Of a DNA stretch of 33,548 nt, positions 18,824-28,943 are shown piece after piece. Every line of letters starts with the position of its first letter. The first letter of the stretch is position 1. This DNA is from Alphaproteobacteria bacterium (GTDB taxonomy: Bacteria > Pseudomonadota > Alphaproteobacteria > TMED109). The notes beneath the pieces were generated by a model. The model was not told the DNA's origin. It saw only the letters and a list, made by a program, of their open reading frames with translations, and did no database searches. The stretch lies in contig JAQWRB010000088.1 of the NCBI GenBank assembly GCA_029243935.1, forward strand, positions 1-33,548, given 5' to 3'. The position numbers and the translations under genes were made by a program.

Positions 18824-19591
18824 ATGAATTATAATAATTGTAATGCTGTAATAACAGGTGGGGCAAGTGGCTTAGGAGGGGCGACTGCCGATAATATTAT
18901 TGAACATGGAGGTAAAGTTACAATAATCGACATCCAAGAAGAACTAGGTATGAAAAAAGCTGAAAAATTGGGCTCTAATTGTCAATACCTTAATGTAGAT
19001 ATTACAAATGAAGATTTAGTTTCAGAAAGCTTTAAAACAATATTAAAAAATACAGGATCCATCAACCTAACTGTAAACTGTGCAGGTATTGGATCCCCTA
19101 GCAAAGTGCTAAATAAAGAAGGTACATGTCCATTAAATCTCTTCAGTAAAATTATTAATGTTAATTTAATAGGGACATTTAATACTCTCAAAGCAGCAGC
19201 TAATATTATGCAAGCAAACAATATAGAAAATAATTCAAGTAGAGGAGTAATCATTAACACGGCCTCCATTGCTGCATATGACGGGCAAATAGGACAAGCA
19301 GCCTATTCTGCATCCAAAGGTGGTATTATTGGAATGACTCTTCCTATAGCGCGAGAACTTGCTAGACAAAGTATTAGGGTTAATACTATTGCACCTGGAC
19401 TTTTTGAAACTCCACTCCTTGCTGGTTTACCAGAAGAAGCTAAAAATTCTCTAATAGATTCAACTTTACATCCACATCGGTTAGGACACCCATCTGAATA
19501 TGCTGCTTTAGTAAAACATATTTATGAAAATGAAATGTTAAATGGAGAAACAATCCGCTTAGATGGCTCATTAAGAATGGCACCAAGATAA
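18824..19591 (+). CDS. SDR family dehydrogenase (3-hydroxyacyl-CoA dehydrogenase type 2 / HSD17B10-like)
   Basis: VITGGASGLGGATADNI, VNCAGIGSPSKVL, INTASIAAYDGQIGQAAYSASKGGIIGMTLPIARELA, NTIAPGLFETPLLAGLPEEA. Confidence 0.92.
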   Translation: MNYNNCNAVITGGASGLGGATADNIIEHGGKVTIIDIQEELGMKKAEKLGSNCQYLNVDITNEDLVSESFKTILKNTGSINLTVNCAGIGSPSKVLNKEGTCPLNLFSKIINVNLIGTFNTLKAAANIMQANNIENNSSRGVIINTASIAAYDGQIGQAAYSASKGGIIGMTLPIARELARQSIRVNTIAPGLFETPLLAGLPEEAKNSLIDSTLHPHRLGHPSEYAALVKHIYENEMLNGETIRLDGSLRMAPR

Positions 19592-19681
19592 GTATTATTG
19601 TATAATATTTATATAGAATTTATTTTAATTATATATATATATAATTAACGGATAGAATTTAAAAAAGGTAAAAATTTTCAA

Positions 19682-20845
19682 ATGGTATTTAAGAGAGTTA
19701 AAGATTGTCATAATACAATGGATTTTAGAAAATTAGCAAAAAGCAGATTGCCTGGTCCTATTTTTCATTATATTGACGGGGGTGCTGATGATGAAATTAC
19801 AAAAGATAGAAATACTGCAGCTTACGAAGATTGTGATTTAGTTCCAAATGTTCTAGCGGGTGTAAAAGATGTAGATATGTCTGTAACTGTAATGGGACAA
19901 AAATTAAATATGCCCCTATTTTGTTCTCCAACTGCATTACAAAGACTATTCCATCATGAGGGTGAGTTAGCTGTTGCTAGAGCAGCAGAAAAATTTGGAA
20001 CAATGTCTGGTTTATCTTCCTTAGGTACAGTGGATATAATGAGGATGAGTGAAGAAATTTCTTCTCCTAAATTATTCCAGTTATATTATCATAAAGATAA
20101 AGGACTTAATAATCACATGATAGATCTTTGTAAAGAGGCAAATTATGAAGCAATTGCTTTAACAGTAGATACTATTACGGGAGGAAACAGAGAAAGAGAT
20201 CTACATACAGGGTTTACTAGTCCTCCAAAATTGACTCTAAAGAGTCTATTAAGTTTTGCTAGCCATCCTATGTGGGCGGTAAATTATTTTACACATGAAA
20301 AGTTTGATCTACCTCAGCTTTCAAAATTTGTGAATGCAGGAACTAATATAGCTATTTCTGTTGGAGACTATTTTACAAATATGCTGGATCAAACTATGAA
20401 TTGGAAAGATGCAGAAGAAATTAATAAAAAGTGGGGTAAACATTTTTGCCTTAAAGGAATAATGAGTGTAGAAGATGCAAAAAAAGCTGTTGATATAGGA
20501 GCTACAGCCATCATGGTTTCAAATCATGGAGGAAGACAATTAGATGGATCAAGAAGTCCTTTTGATCAATTAGCAGAAATAGTTGATGCCGTAGGAGATA
20601 AAATAGATGTCATATGTGATGGCGGTATTCAAAGGGGAACTCATGTTTTAAAAGCTTTGTCTGTTGGAGCAAAATGTTGTTCTGGTGGAAAATATTATTT
20701 ATATGCTCTCGCAGGAGGTGGACAACCAGCTGTTGAAAAAGCTCTAGGAAACTTTAAAAATGAAATAGAAAGAGATATGAAACTTATGGGTTGTAGTAAA
20801 ATATCTGATCTCTCTAGAGAAAATCTAAGATATAGAAATAATTAA
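19682..20845 (+). CDS. lldD: FMN-dependent alpha-hydroxy-acid oxidizing enzyme (L-lactate dehydrogenase LldD-like)
   Basis: FHYIDGGADDEIT, LFCSPTALQRLFHHEGELAVARAAEKFGTMSGLSSLGT, LKGIMSVEDAKKAVDIGATAIMVSNHGGRQLDGSRS, DGGIQRGTHVLKALSVGA. Confidence 0.9.
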   Translation: MVFKRVKDCHNTMDFRKLAKSRLPGPIFHYIDGGADDEITKDRNTAAYEDCDLVPNVLAGVKDVDMSVTVMGQKLNMPLFCSPTALQRLFHHEGELAVARAAEKFGTMSGLSSLGTVDIMRMSEEISSPKLFQLYYHKDKGLNNHMIDLCKEANYEAIALTVDTITGGNRERDLHTGFTSPPKLTLKSLLSFASHPMWAVNYFTHEKFDLPQLSKFVNAGTNIAISVGDYFTNMLDQTMNWKDAEEINKKWGKHFCLKGIMSVEDAKKAVDIGATAIMVSNHGGRQLDGSRSPFDQLAEIVDAVGDKIDVICDGGIQRGTHVLKALSVGAKCCSGGKYYLYALAGGGQPAVEKALGNFKNEIERDMKLMGCSKISDLSRENLRYRNN

Positions 20846-21915
20846 TCTAAACAACTATTTTTTACCAAATCCCAAGCAATTTTTGCAATAGGTTTAGCTA
20901 AAGCCCCTTTTTCTTCCGCTAAAGAAGAAGAAGCATTTCCCGCTCTTCCTCTAGCTAAAACGCCTTCTAAAATTGCAACATTTCTAAACATAGAGAAAAC
21001 TATATAAAAGTCTGGATTAATAATTTCTCTATTAACCATTTCACAATACTTTTGCACTAAATATTCTTTAGTAGGAATACCTAAACCTTTTAAATCTAAA
21101 TTTTTTAAACTAAACCCATCTCTTACATTGAAGTCTTCTTCATGAAGCATTAAATTGTAACCTAAATCTGCGAGTGGGTGCCCTAAAGTAGATAATTCCC
21201 AATCCAATACTGCAATAACTTTTGGTTCATTCAGATCATAAATCAAATTACCTAATCTATAATCACCATGCACAATGGTTGTTTCTTCACTTATAGGAAT
21301 ATTTGTTGATAACCAATCTATTAATAATGGCATTTCTGGTATATCTTGCTGTTTAGATAATTCCCATTGTTGAGACCACCTTTTTAATTGTCTAACAAAA
21401 TAACTTCCAGGCCTTCCAAAGTTTTCTAATCCTATAGCTTCATGATTTATATTATGAAGTGCAGCTAAAGTTTCGTTCATACTATTATATATAGCTGTTC
21501 TGTCTTCTGAAGTATGTCCAGGTAAAGTAGTATCCAAAAAAACTCTACCTTCTAAATATTCCATTATATAAAAAGGTGTGCCGACAATATTTTCATCTTC
21601 ACAGTATAAATACATTTTGGCTACAGGAACATCAGTCTCATATAATGCTTTTTGAACTTTATACTCTCTATCTACGGCATGAGCAGAGGGCAGTAACTTT
21701 CCAGGTGGCTTCTTCCTAAGCACATATCTATAACCCTCTAGAGATTCAATTACATATGTTGGGTTAGATTGCCCTTCATTAAATTGTCCAATTTTATTAA
21801 TACTAGAAAAGTTAACTAATTTGCCTATTAAAAAATCACTAAGTTTTTTTTGATCAAGCTTATGTGCTTCTTTAACAGGCAAATCTTCAAGATTAAGAGT
21901 ATAATTATTTTTCAT
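20842..21915 (-). CDS. APH-family phosphotransferase (ACAD10/11 N-domain-like)
   Basis: ORF track extends to 21990, but ATG at 21915 (MKNNYTLNLED) lies just after the upstream ACAD stop. YVLRKKPPGKLLPSAHAVDREYKV, VHGDYRLGNLIYD, VLDWELSTLGHPLADLGY. Confidence 0.92.
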   Translation of the reverse strand: MKNNYTLNLEDLPVKEAHKLDQKKLSDFLIGKLVNFSSINKIGQFNEGQSNPTYVIESLEGYRYVLRKKPPGKLLPSAHAVDREYKVQKALYETDVPVAKMYLYCEDENIVGTPFYIMEYLEGRVFLDTTLPGHTSEDRTAIYNSMNETLAALHNINHEAIGLENFGRPGSYFVRQLKRWSQQWELSKQQDIPEMPLLIDWLSTNIPISEETTIVHGDYRLGNLIYDLNEPKVIAVLDWELSTLGHPLADLGYNLMLHEEDFNVRDGFSLKNLDLKGLGIPTKEYLVQKYCEMVNREIINPDFYIVFSMFRNVAILEGVLARGRAGNASSSLAEEKGALAKPIAKIAWDLVKNSCLD

Positions 21916-21928
21916 TAATATTAACTTT

Positions 21929-23134
21929 TTAATTGTGCCTTTTAAGTTCCAATCTGGCAATTTGATTTCGATGCACTTCATCAGGACCATCTGCTAATCT
22001 TAAAGTTCTAGATTGAGCATACATTTTAGACAAACCAAAATCATTAGAAACTCCACCTGCTCCATGAGCTTGTATTGCCCAATCAATAATTTGACATGCC
22101 ATATTTGGAGCGGCTACTTTAATCATAGCTATTTCTTTACGCGCCTCTTTGTTTCCATGAACATCCATTTTATGCGCAGCAAATAAAGTCAATAATCTGC
22201 ATTGGTCAATCATTATTCTTGATTCAGCAATACGCTCTTGCGTTACAGATTGCTCTGAGACTGGCTTTCCAAATGTTACTCTTTCTTTTGTTCTTTTACA
22301 CATTTTTTCTAATGCTACCTCAGCTACTCCAATTAGTCTCATACAATGATGAATACGACCAGGTCCAAGGCGGCCTTGTGCTATCTCAAAACCACGTCCT
22401 TCGCCTAACAATATATTCTTTGCCGGAACTCTAACATTTTCAAATAACACTTCGCCATGGCCATGAGGTGCGTCATCAAATCCAAAAACTGGTAAATGAC
22501 GAAGTACTTTTACCCCTTTTGAATCTGCAGGAACCACTATCATAGATTGTTGTTTATGCCTATCTGGATTTTTAGCATCTGTTTTTCCCATAAAGATAAA
22601 AACTTTGCATCGAGGATCATTAGCTCCTGAAGTCCACCATTTTCTTCCATTAATAACATACTCATCACCATCTCTAACTATTGATGATTCTATATTGGTT
22701 GCATCAGATGAGGCTACAGCTGGCTCAGTCATGGCAAATGCAGAGCGTATTGTACCTTCAAGTAACGGTTTCATCCATTCTTCTTTAACTTCTTCTGAAG
22801 CATACCTTTCTAAGGTTTCCATATTGCCTGTATCTGGCGCAGAACAATTAAATGCTTCTGGTCCAAATTGCGTTCTTCCCATCAATTCACACAAATGTCC
22901 ATATTCATAGTTTGTAAGGCCTGCTCCACGATCACTCTCTGGTAAAAATAAATTCCATAAACCTTGCTCTTTAGCTTTAGCTTTAATTCCTTCTAGAATC
23001 TGTGATGGTTGCCATCTATCTCCTTCTGCAATTTCATTCATTATGTTTTGTTCATTTGGATAAATATTCTCGTCCATAAACTTGCTTACTCTTTCTAATA
23101 AATCTTCAACTTTTGTTGATAATTCTGGTAACAT
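21929..23134 (-). CDS. acyl-CoA dehydrogenase (ACAD10/11-type)
   Basis: [82 protein letters not shown]. Confidence 0.95.
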   Translation of the reverse strand: MLPELSTKVEDLLERVSKFMDENIYPNEQNIMNEIAEGDRWQPSQILEGIKAKAKEQGLWNLFLPESDRGAGLTNYEYGHLCELMGRTQFGPEAFNCSAPDTGNMETLERYASEEVKEEWMKPLLEGTIRSAFAMTEPAVASSDATNIESSIVRDGDEYVINGRKWWTSGANDPRCKVFIFMGKTDAKNPDRHKQQSMIVVPADSKGVKVLRHLPVFGFDDAPHGHGEVLFENVRVPAKNILLGEGRGFEIAQGRLGPGRIHHCMRLIGVAEVALEKMCKRTKERVTFGKPVSEQSVTQERIAESRIMIDQCRLLTLFAAHKMDVHGNKEARKEIAMIKVAAPNMACQIIDWAIQAHGAGGVSNDFGLSKMYAQSRTLRLADGPDEVHRNQIARLELKRHN

Positions 23135-23227
23135 TTAAACTTTCCCATTCCTATTTTATAAAACTTTATGATTAGATAGTAATTATAAGAAATATATTTA
23201 CAATGATAAAGATAATTTTTCTACTAT

Positions 23228-24931
23228 TTATTGATTGAGATACATGACAATAACTTCAACATTTTTTCCTTTTGAATAATTAAACCCTAATATAGAATTA
23301 CCGATTGCATTGATTACAATTCCATTTTTTTCAGATAATTTTTTAAATTGATCTAAGTAAAATTTTTCAATTATTATATAATTAATTTTTTTATTTAAAA
23401 TTAAATCAATAGCCTCATTATTACTACTTACAATTTTTGTTTGAGACCCTAATCTAAAAATTAAAGATGGCTCTGAGTAACCTAACAATAAAAACACTTC
23501 ACTTAAATTTTTATCCTGGATTTGGCTATAAATTCTTTCAGAAATCCATATTTTTTGCAGTTGATTTGGAATTAATATTATGAGTAATTTTAATGCAATA
23601 ATATTACAAATAATAACCACTAATGCTGCTTTAATAAAAGATTTAATATATAAAAAGTATCCACATAAAAAAGAACTAAATAGATATATAGATGCAATAA
23701 GTAAAATAGAAAGAGTTAAGCCCTCTCCATATCTATTCCCTATATATATTATTCCAGCTGCAATTATTGCTCCTCCTAAAAATGGTAGTGCACTAAGAAA
23801 TTTAAATATATAATTTTCAGATATACTTCTAAACTTTATACCTTTAACTGAGGATATAATCATTGCGGCTGTCAATATTGCAAAACTAGGTAATAAAGGA
23901 AGTACATAATGTAATAATTTTGTAGGTATTATCTCAAAAAATAGCCATGAAGGTATTAATGAACATAATAAAAATTTAACAGATTTATTATCTTTATTTT
24001 TAAAACACCACAATGCTGAAGGGATTATAAATAAAGCTATAGGCCAAGCGGTTAACATAGAAGATAAAAGGTATGAACCAGGAGGTGCACCATGTGATTC
24101 CTGAACGCTTACTAATTTTAAAAGCATATCCTTCTTTATAGTGTTGAATAACACATCATTATTATTACCTGAATTAATAAGAATAAACCATGGTAATATA
24201 ATTAACATAAACAGAATTATTCCCATAATAGGCTTTAAATCTTTAAAATTAATAGGCTCCTTAAGAACCTTATAAGAAATAATTGTTAACAATAATATTA
24301 CCAAGGCAATTGGGCCTTTAATAAGGAATGTAAAAGACATAATTATCCAAAAAGCAAATACAGTAATATCTGATGGTTTGGGTAATTTTTTATCCTCATA
24401 AAATACAATTTTTACTAAAATATATAAAGCACATAAAAATAAAGCTAAAAGAACACTATCTGTTTTAGCGATATGAGACTCCATTATTACTATAGGTGAA
24501 CTCATCAATAATAAAGCTGCAATAAGTCCTTGCGCTCTACCAAACAAGAATTGTCCTAATAAAAATGTGACCCATATAGAAACACTTGCACCGATTGCAG
24601 AAGGAATCCGAAAAGCCCAAATAGGAACACTATCTAAAAAGAATATATTTTTTATACCAACTGCAGATATTGCTTGAAGCCAATAAATCCCTGGTGGTTT
24701 TTTGAGCCTCGGTGACTCTAAAAAATTAATATTGACAAAATCTTTAGTTTCAAGCATTTGAACAGTTGCTTGAATATAACGTGATTCATCTCTATCTAAA
24801 GGAGGAACTATATTAAGTGTTGAAAAAAAACAAATAAGAGCTAGAAAGCCTAATATAATTTTAATGTTAAAATATTTTAAATCTGAAATATTAAGGTTTA
24901 TCATATTTAACCAAAAGTTACTAAATAACAT
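23228..24931 (-). CDS. ArnT/PMT-like GT39/83-family glycosyltransferase, polytopic membrane protein
   Basis: PPLDRDESRYIQATVQMLETKDFVNINFLESPRLKKPPGIYWLQAISA plus many hydrophobic segments. Confidence 0.88.
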   Translation of the reverse strand: MLFSNFWLNMINLNISDLKYFNIKIILGFLALICFFSTLNIVPPLDRDESRYIQATVQMLETKDFVNINFLESPRLKKPPGIYWLQAISAVGIKNIFFLDSVPIWAFRIPSAIGASVSIWVTFLLGQFLFGRAQGLIAALLLMSSPIVIMESHIAKTDSVLLALFLCALYILVKIVFYEDKKLPKPSDITVFAFWIIMSFTFLIKGPIALVILLLTIISYKVLKEPINFKDLKPIMGIILFMLIILPWFILINSGNNNDVLFNTIKKDMLLKLVSVQESHGAPPGSYLLSSMLTAWPIALFIIPSALWCFKNKDNKSVKFLLCSLIPSWLFFEIIPTKLLHYVLPLLPSFAILTAAMIISSVKGIKFRSISENYIFKFLSALPFLGGAIIAAGIIYIGNRYGEGLTLSILLIASIYLFSSFLCGYFLYIKSFIKAALVVIICNIIALKLLIILIPNQLQKIWISERIYSQIQDKNLSEVFLLLGYSEPSLIFRLGSQTKIVSSNNEAIDLILNKKINYIIIEKFYLDQFKKLSEKNGIVINAIGNSILGFNYSKGKNVEVIVMYLNQ

Positions 24932-24949
24932 GACGAAAAAATTTAATTA

Positions 24950-24975
24950 CAATCTAATACTATTAATTATTCGTA
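24950..24975 (+). promoter_or_regulatory. predicted sigma-E (ECF, ChrR-type) promoter of the FAD oxidoreductase operon: CAATCT-N16-CGTA
   Basis: Same spacing and core (ATCT-N16-CGTA) as the candidates upstream of rpoE and phr; about 38 bp before ATG 25014. Confidence 0.55.
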
Positions 24976-25013
24976 GCTATTAAAAACAAATAAATTTTCA
25001 GGAAATAGAATAA

Positions 25014-26396
25014 ATGGATACTTACTTACCTTCTAAAACTATCATTAATCCTAAAACATTTCCAAAAAAGTCATTAAACATTGCTGTTGTTGGTTCTGGT
25101 ATAGCCGGATTATCTGCTGCTTGGCTCTTATCTAAAGAACATAATACAACTTTATATGAAAAAGAACCTGAGCTAGGAGGTCATGCTAATACTATTAAAA
25201 TTAATTATCCAACTGAAAACAATAGAACAATTCCTATAAATGTAGATACAGGATTTATAGTTTATAACAATAAAAATTATCCTAATTTGACTAATTTTTT
25301 TAAATATCATGATGTAAATTGTGCAGATAGCAATATGTCTTTATCTGTCTCTCTAGATAATGGGTCGTATGAATATTCAGGTGCAGGTCTAGGTGGTATA
25401 TTTGGGCAACGAAAAAATCTTTTTAAAAAAAGCCAATGGCAATTAATATACGATATTTTTAAATTTAAAAAAATAGCCTCTAAGTATATTGCAAAAAACA
25501 ATAATAAGGAAAGCGTTCTTGAAGATTGGTTGATTAAAAATAAATTTTCCACATCATTTATTAATAACTATATAATTCCAATAACATCTGCAGTATGGTC
25601 TTGTTCAACAAAAGATTCATTATCATTCCCTACACAAACATTTTTATATTTTTTTTATCATCATGGCTTATTAAATATAAAAAATAGACCTAAATGGAAA
25701 ACTGTAAAAAATGGAAGTAGAGAGTATATTAATAAAGTTATAAAGAATTCGGATTTCACTTATAAAAATAATGTAAATATTCAATCCATAGAATCCTCTG
25801 AAAAATCAGTATATATTGAGATTGATGATTTAAAAATAAAATATGACCATGTTATAATGGCTTGTCATGCAGACCAATCTTTAAAACTAATAAAAAATGT
25901 TCATAAAAATGTTTATAAAATTCTCAATAATTTTAAATTTTCTCAAAATAAAATCATCTTGCATTCTTCTTCTAAATATATGCCTAAAAACAAATTTTTA
26001 TGGTCCTCTTGGAATTATTTTAGTAAAACAAGTAATAATAAAGAAAATAACTTACCAGTACAAATGACGTACTGGATGAATTTGTTACAGAATATAAATA
26101 AAAAATTTCCTTTATTTATAACTTTAAATTCTAAAAATAACAGTATAGAAAAAAAATATATTTTTAAAGAAATTTTTTATAAACACCCCATTCTTGATAG
26201 AAATGCATTGTTAGGCCAATCTCAATTAGAAACAATACAAGGAAAAGAAAATTTATGGTATGCAGGTGCTTGGACAGGATATGGTTTTCATGAAGATGGC
26301 ATTATTTCAGGATTAAGAATTGCTGAAAAACTTGGATGTAAGTGTCCATGGAATATAGAAACAAAAAATGTTAAAGAAGATATTCTTACCTCTTAA
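25014..26396 (+). CDS. FAD-dependent amine-oxidase-like oxidoreductase (sigma-E/ChrR locus type)
   Basis: NIAVVGSGIAGLSAAWLLSKEHNTTLYEKEPELGGHANT; C-terminus LWYAGAWTGYGFHEDGIISGLRIAEKLG. Confidence 0.92.
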   Translation: MDTYLPSKTIINPKTFPKKSLNIAVVGSGIAGLSAAWLLSKEHNTTLYEKEPELGGHANTIKINYPTENNRTIPINVDTGFIVYNNKNYPNLTNFFKYHDVNCADSNMSLSVSLDNGSYEYSGAGLGGIFGQRKNLFKKSQWQLIYDIFKFKKIASKYIAKNNNKESVLEDWLIKNKFSTSFINNYIIPITSAVWSCSTKDSLSFPTQTFLYFFYHHGLLNIKNRPKWKTVKNGSREYINKVIKNSDFTYKNNVNIQSIESSEKSVYIEIDDLKIKYDHVIMACHADQSLKLIKNVHKNVYKILNNFKFSQNKIILHSSSKYMPKNKFLWSSWNYFSKTSNNKENNLPVQMTYWMNLLQNINKKFPLFITLNSKNNSIEKKYIFKEIFYKHPILDRNALLGQSQLETIQGKENLWYAGAWTGYGFHEDGIISGLRIAEKLGCKCPWNIETKNVKEDILTS

Positions 26397-26404
26397 TAAA
26401 TAAA

Positions 26405-27226
26405 ATGGTACTATCTATCATGGGCCTATCAATAAATAATTATATTTTTAAAGGATATGTAAGCCATTATAGGTTTCAACCTAAAATTCATAAATTTAAA
26501 TATAGAGTATTTAAATTCTTTATGAACTTAGAACAATTAGAAAAATTAGAAAATAAAACAATTTTTTTTTCCTTAAATAAATTTAACTTATTTAGTTTTT
26601 ATTATAAAGATCACACGGAAAAGCCTTATAATAATCCTATAAACTGGGTAAAAAATATATTTTTATCTAAAAATCTATATAAGAAAAATGATAAAATTTA
26701 TATTTTATGTTATCCAAGAATTTTAGGGTATGTTTTTAATCCTCTTACAACTTATTTCTGTATAGGAGATAAAGATGAAATAAAAGCAATTATCTATGAA
26801 GTTCATAATACTTTTAAAGACAGACATTATTATCTTACAAAATATAATGCTAAAAATGAGATTGCAGAAAAAACATTTCATGTTTCTCCATTTTTTAAAA
26901 TTGAAGGAGAATATGAATTTGCTACAAAACTTAATAATAATTCATTAAAAGTTGAAATAAAATATTCAAAAAATAAAAACAATAAAAACATAAGTCTGCT
27001 TAATGCAGTATTTTATGGAAAAAAAACTAAGTTTAATAACACTAATATCTTAATATATTTTTTTACATACCCTTTAATGACTATAAAAATTATATACTCA
27101 ATCCATCTTCAAGCTTTTTTCTTATGGATAAAAGGCATTAAATTCTTTTATAGGCCCATCCCTAAAATAAATACAATATCACTTAGTAAGACATTAATTA
27201 ATAGTGATAATAAGAATGATAAATGA
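26405..27226 (+). CDS. DUF1365 family protein
   Basis: YKGYVSHYRFQPKIHKFKYRVF-type start, CYPRILGYVFNPLTTYFCIGDKDEIKAIIYEVHNTFKDRHYYL; between FAD oxidoreductase and CFA synthase as in known clusters. Confidence 0.92.
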   Translation: MVLSIMGLSINNYIFKGYVSHYRFQPKIHKFKYRVFKFFMNLEQLEKLENKTIFFSLNKFNLFSFYYKDHTEKPYNNPINWVKNIFLSKNLYKKNDKIYILCYPRILGYVFNPLTTYFCIGDKDEIKAIIYEVHNTFKDRHYYLTKYNAKNEIAEKTFHVSPFFKIEGEYEFATKLNNNSLKVEIKYSKNKNNKNISLLNAVFYGKKTKFNNTNILIYFFTYPLMTIKIIYSIHLQAFFLWIKGIKFFYRPIPKINTISLSKTLINSDNKNDK

Positions 27227-27229
27227 TAA

Positions 27230-28408
27230 ATGATAAATAAAGTTAATAAAAACTTAATTAATAAAATGCTTTTTATTGAAGAAGGTTTATTAAAATTAAA
27301 CCTTCCAGATAAAACTGCAGTTAATATTGGAAAAATAAATAGTACCTTTATTGCAGAGTTAAATATTCATACATGGAAAGTATTTAACCGAGTTATAAAA
27401 GGAGGATCAATTGGATTTGCAGAGGCATATATAAACTCTGAAACTTCAAGTCCAGATATTTCAAAAGTAATTCAATTATTATCCATAAATAGAGATTATA
27501 ATAAGAATATCATTTATGGAAAAACTTTTTACAAGTATTTAAATTATATCCAGCACTTATTTAAACCTAATTCAAAACCTGGAAGCAAAAAAAATATTGC
27601 TCACCACTATGACCTAGGAAATGATTTTTATTCTAAATGGTTAGATAGTTCTATGACATATTCTTCAGGGATATTTAACAATAAAAAATTTGATTTGCAG
27701 CTAGCTCAAAGAAAAAAATATGAAAGTTTGTGCAAAATAACTAATATCAAACCTGGAGACAATATACTTGAAATAGGTTGTGGCTGGGGAGGTTTTTCTG
27801 AATATACAGCAAAAAAATATGGAGCAAAAGTTACGGCAGTTACTATTTCAAATAAACAAGCAGACTATGCAAAAAAAAGGATTTATAAAGAAGGGTTAAA
27901 TGATTTAGTTCAGATTAAAGTTATTGATTATAGAGATATAATTAGTAAATATGATAAAATTATTTCTATTGAAATGTTTGAAGCTGTAGGTGAAAAATAT
28001 TGGCCAGTTTTTTTTAAAAAACTTCATGATAATTTGCAAGATAATGGCTTAATTGGTATGCAATTAATAAGTATTAAAGATGAACTTTACTCATCCTATA
28101 AATATAGATCTGATTTTATACAAAAATACATATTTCCAGGAGGTTTTCTTCCTTCTATTAATGTATTAACTCAAGTAATTAGTAATAATGGCCTAAATAT
28201 AGAAGTTAAAAAATCATTTGCCAAAGACTATGCAAGAACTCTTTCAATTTGGAGAGAAAAATTTATATTTAATTGGGAAATTATTTCTAAAGAAAAACAT
28301 TTCAATGAGAATTTTAAAAGAATGTGGGAATATTATCTTTCTTATTGCGAAGCAGGATTTTTATCTGGTTCAACTGATGTACATCAAATACTATTAAATA
28401 AACAATAA
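27230..28408 (+). CDS. cfa: cyclopropane-fatty-acyl-phospholipid synthase family methyltransferase
   Basis: NIAHHYDLGNDFYSKWLDSSMTYSSGIF, GDNILEIGCGWGGFSEYTAKKYGAKVTAVTIS, EMFEAVGEKYWPVFFKKLHDNL, FIQKYIFPGGFLPS. Confidence 0.96.
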   Translation: MINKVNKNLINKMLFIEEGLLKLNLPDKTAVNIGKINSTFIAELNIHTWKVFNRVIKGGSIGFAEAYINSETSSPDISKVIQLLSINRDYNKNIIYGKTFYKYLNYIQHLFKPNSKPGSKKNIAHHYDLGNDFYSKWLDSSMTYSSGIFNNKKFDLQLAQRKKYESLCKITNIKPGDNILEIGCGWGGFSEYTAKKYGAKVTAVTISNKQADYAKKRIYKEGLNDLVQIKVIDYRDIISKYDKIISIEMFEAVGEKYWPVFFKKLHDNLQDNGLIGMQLISIKDELYSSYKYRSDFIQKYIFPGGFLPSINVLTQVISNNGLNIEVKKSFAKDYARTLSIWREKFIFNWEIISKEKHFNENFKRMWEYYLSYCEAGFLSGSTDVHQILLNKQ

Positions 28409-28430
28409 ATATATAAATCCATTTGACTAA

Positions 28431-28922
28431 ATGCTCCGTAAAGAACACATGAGCATAGATAGATGTATAAATATAAAACCAAAGTTAAATCTTGAAGATT
28501 TTTTTTCTGGAAAATTACTTGCATGGGGATTATTTGAAGATGTATTTGGTATTATAAGAAAGAAATTTACTTGTACAATTTCTGGTGATTGGAACTCTAC
28601 AACTAAAACGCTAACAATAGTTGAAGACTTTATTTATGATGATGGGGTAAAAGAAAATAGAGTTTGGAAATTACTTAAAACAGACAATGATACCTATGAA
28701 GGAAGAACAGAAAACGTAGTTGGTATTGCAAAAGGTTATACACGTGGAAATGTTTTTTACTGGAAGTATAGTTTTGAATTACCTTTGTATGGCAGAAAAA
28801 CCAAAGTAAATTTCAAAGATTATATGTATCTTCAGGATAATAATGTGATAATAAATAAAGCAAAAATGAGTAAATTTGGAATAAAACTTGGTACAGTTTA
28901 CCTTTTTTTTAAGAAACATTAG
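28431..28922 (+). CDS. DUF3833 family protein (no obvious signal peptide)
   Basis: LEDFFSGKLLAWGLFEDVFGIIRKKFTCTISGDWN...VEDFIYDDGVKENRVWKL...MYLQDNNVIINKAKMSKFGIKLGTVYLFFKK. Confidence 0.85.
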   Translation: MLRKEHMSIDRCINIKPKLNLEDFFSGKLLAWGLFEDVFGIIRKKFTCTISGDWNSTTKTLTIVEDFIYDDGVKENRVWKLLKTDNDTYEGRTENVVGIAKGYTRGNVFYWKYSFELPLYGRKTKVNFKDYMYLQDNNVIINKAKMSKFGIKLGTVYLFFKKH

Positions 28923-28943
28923 CTTGTGAACTATTGATAATAA

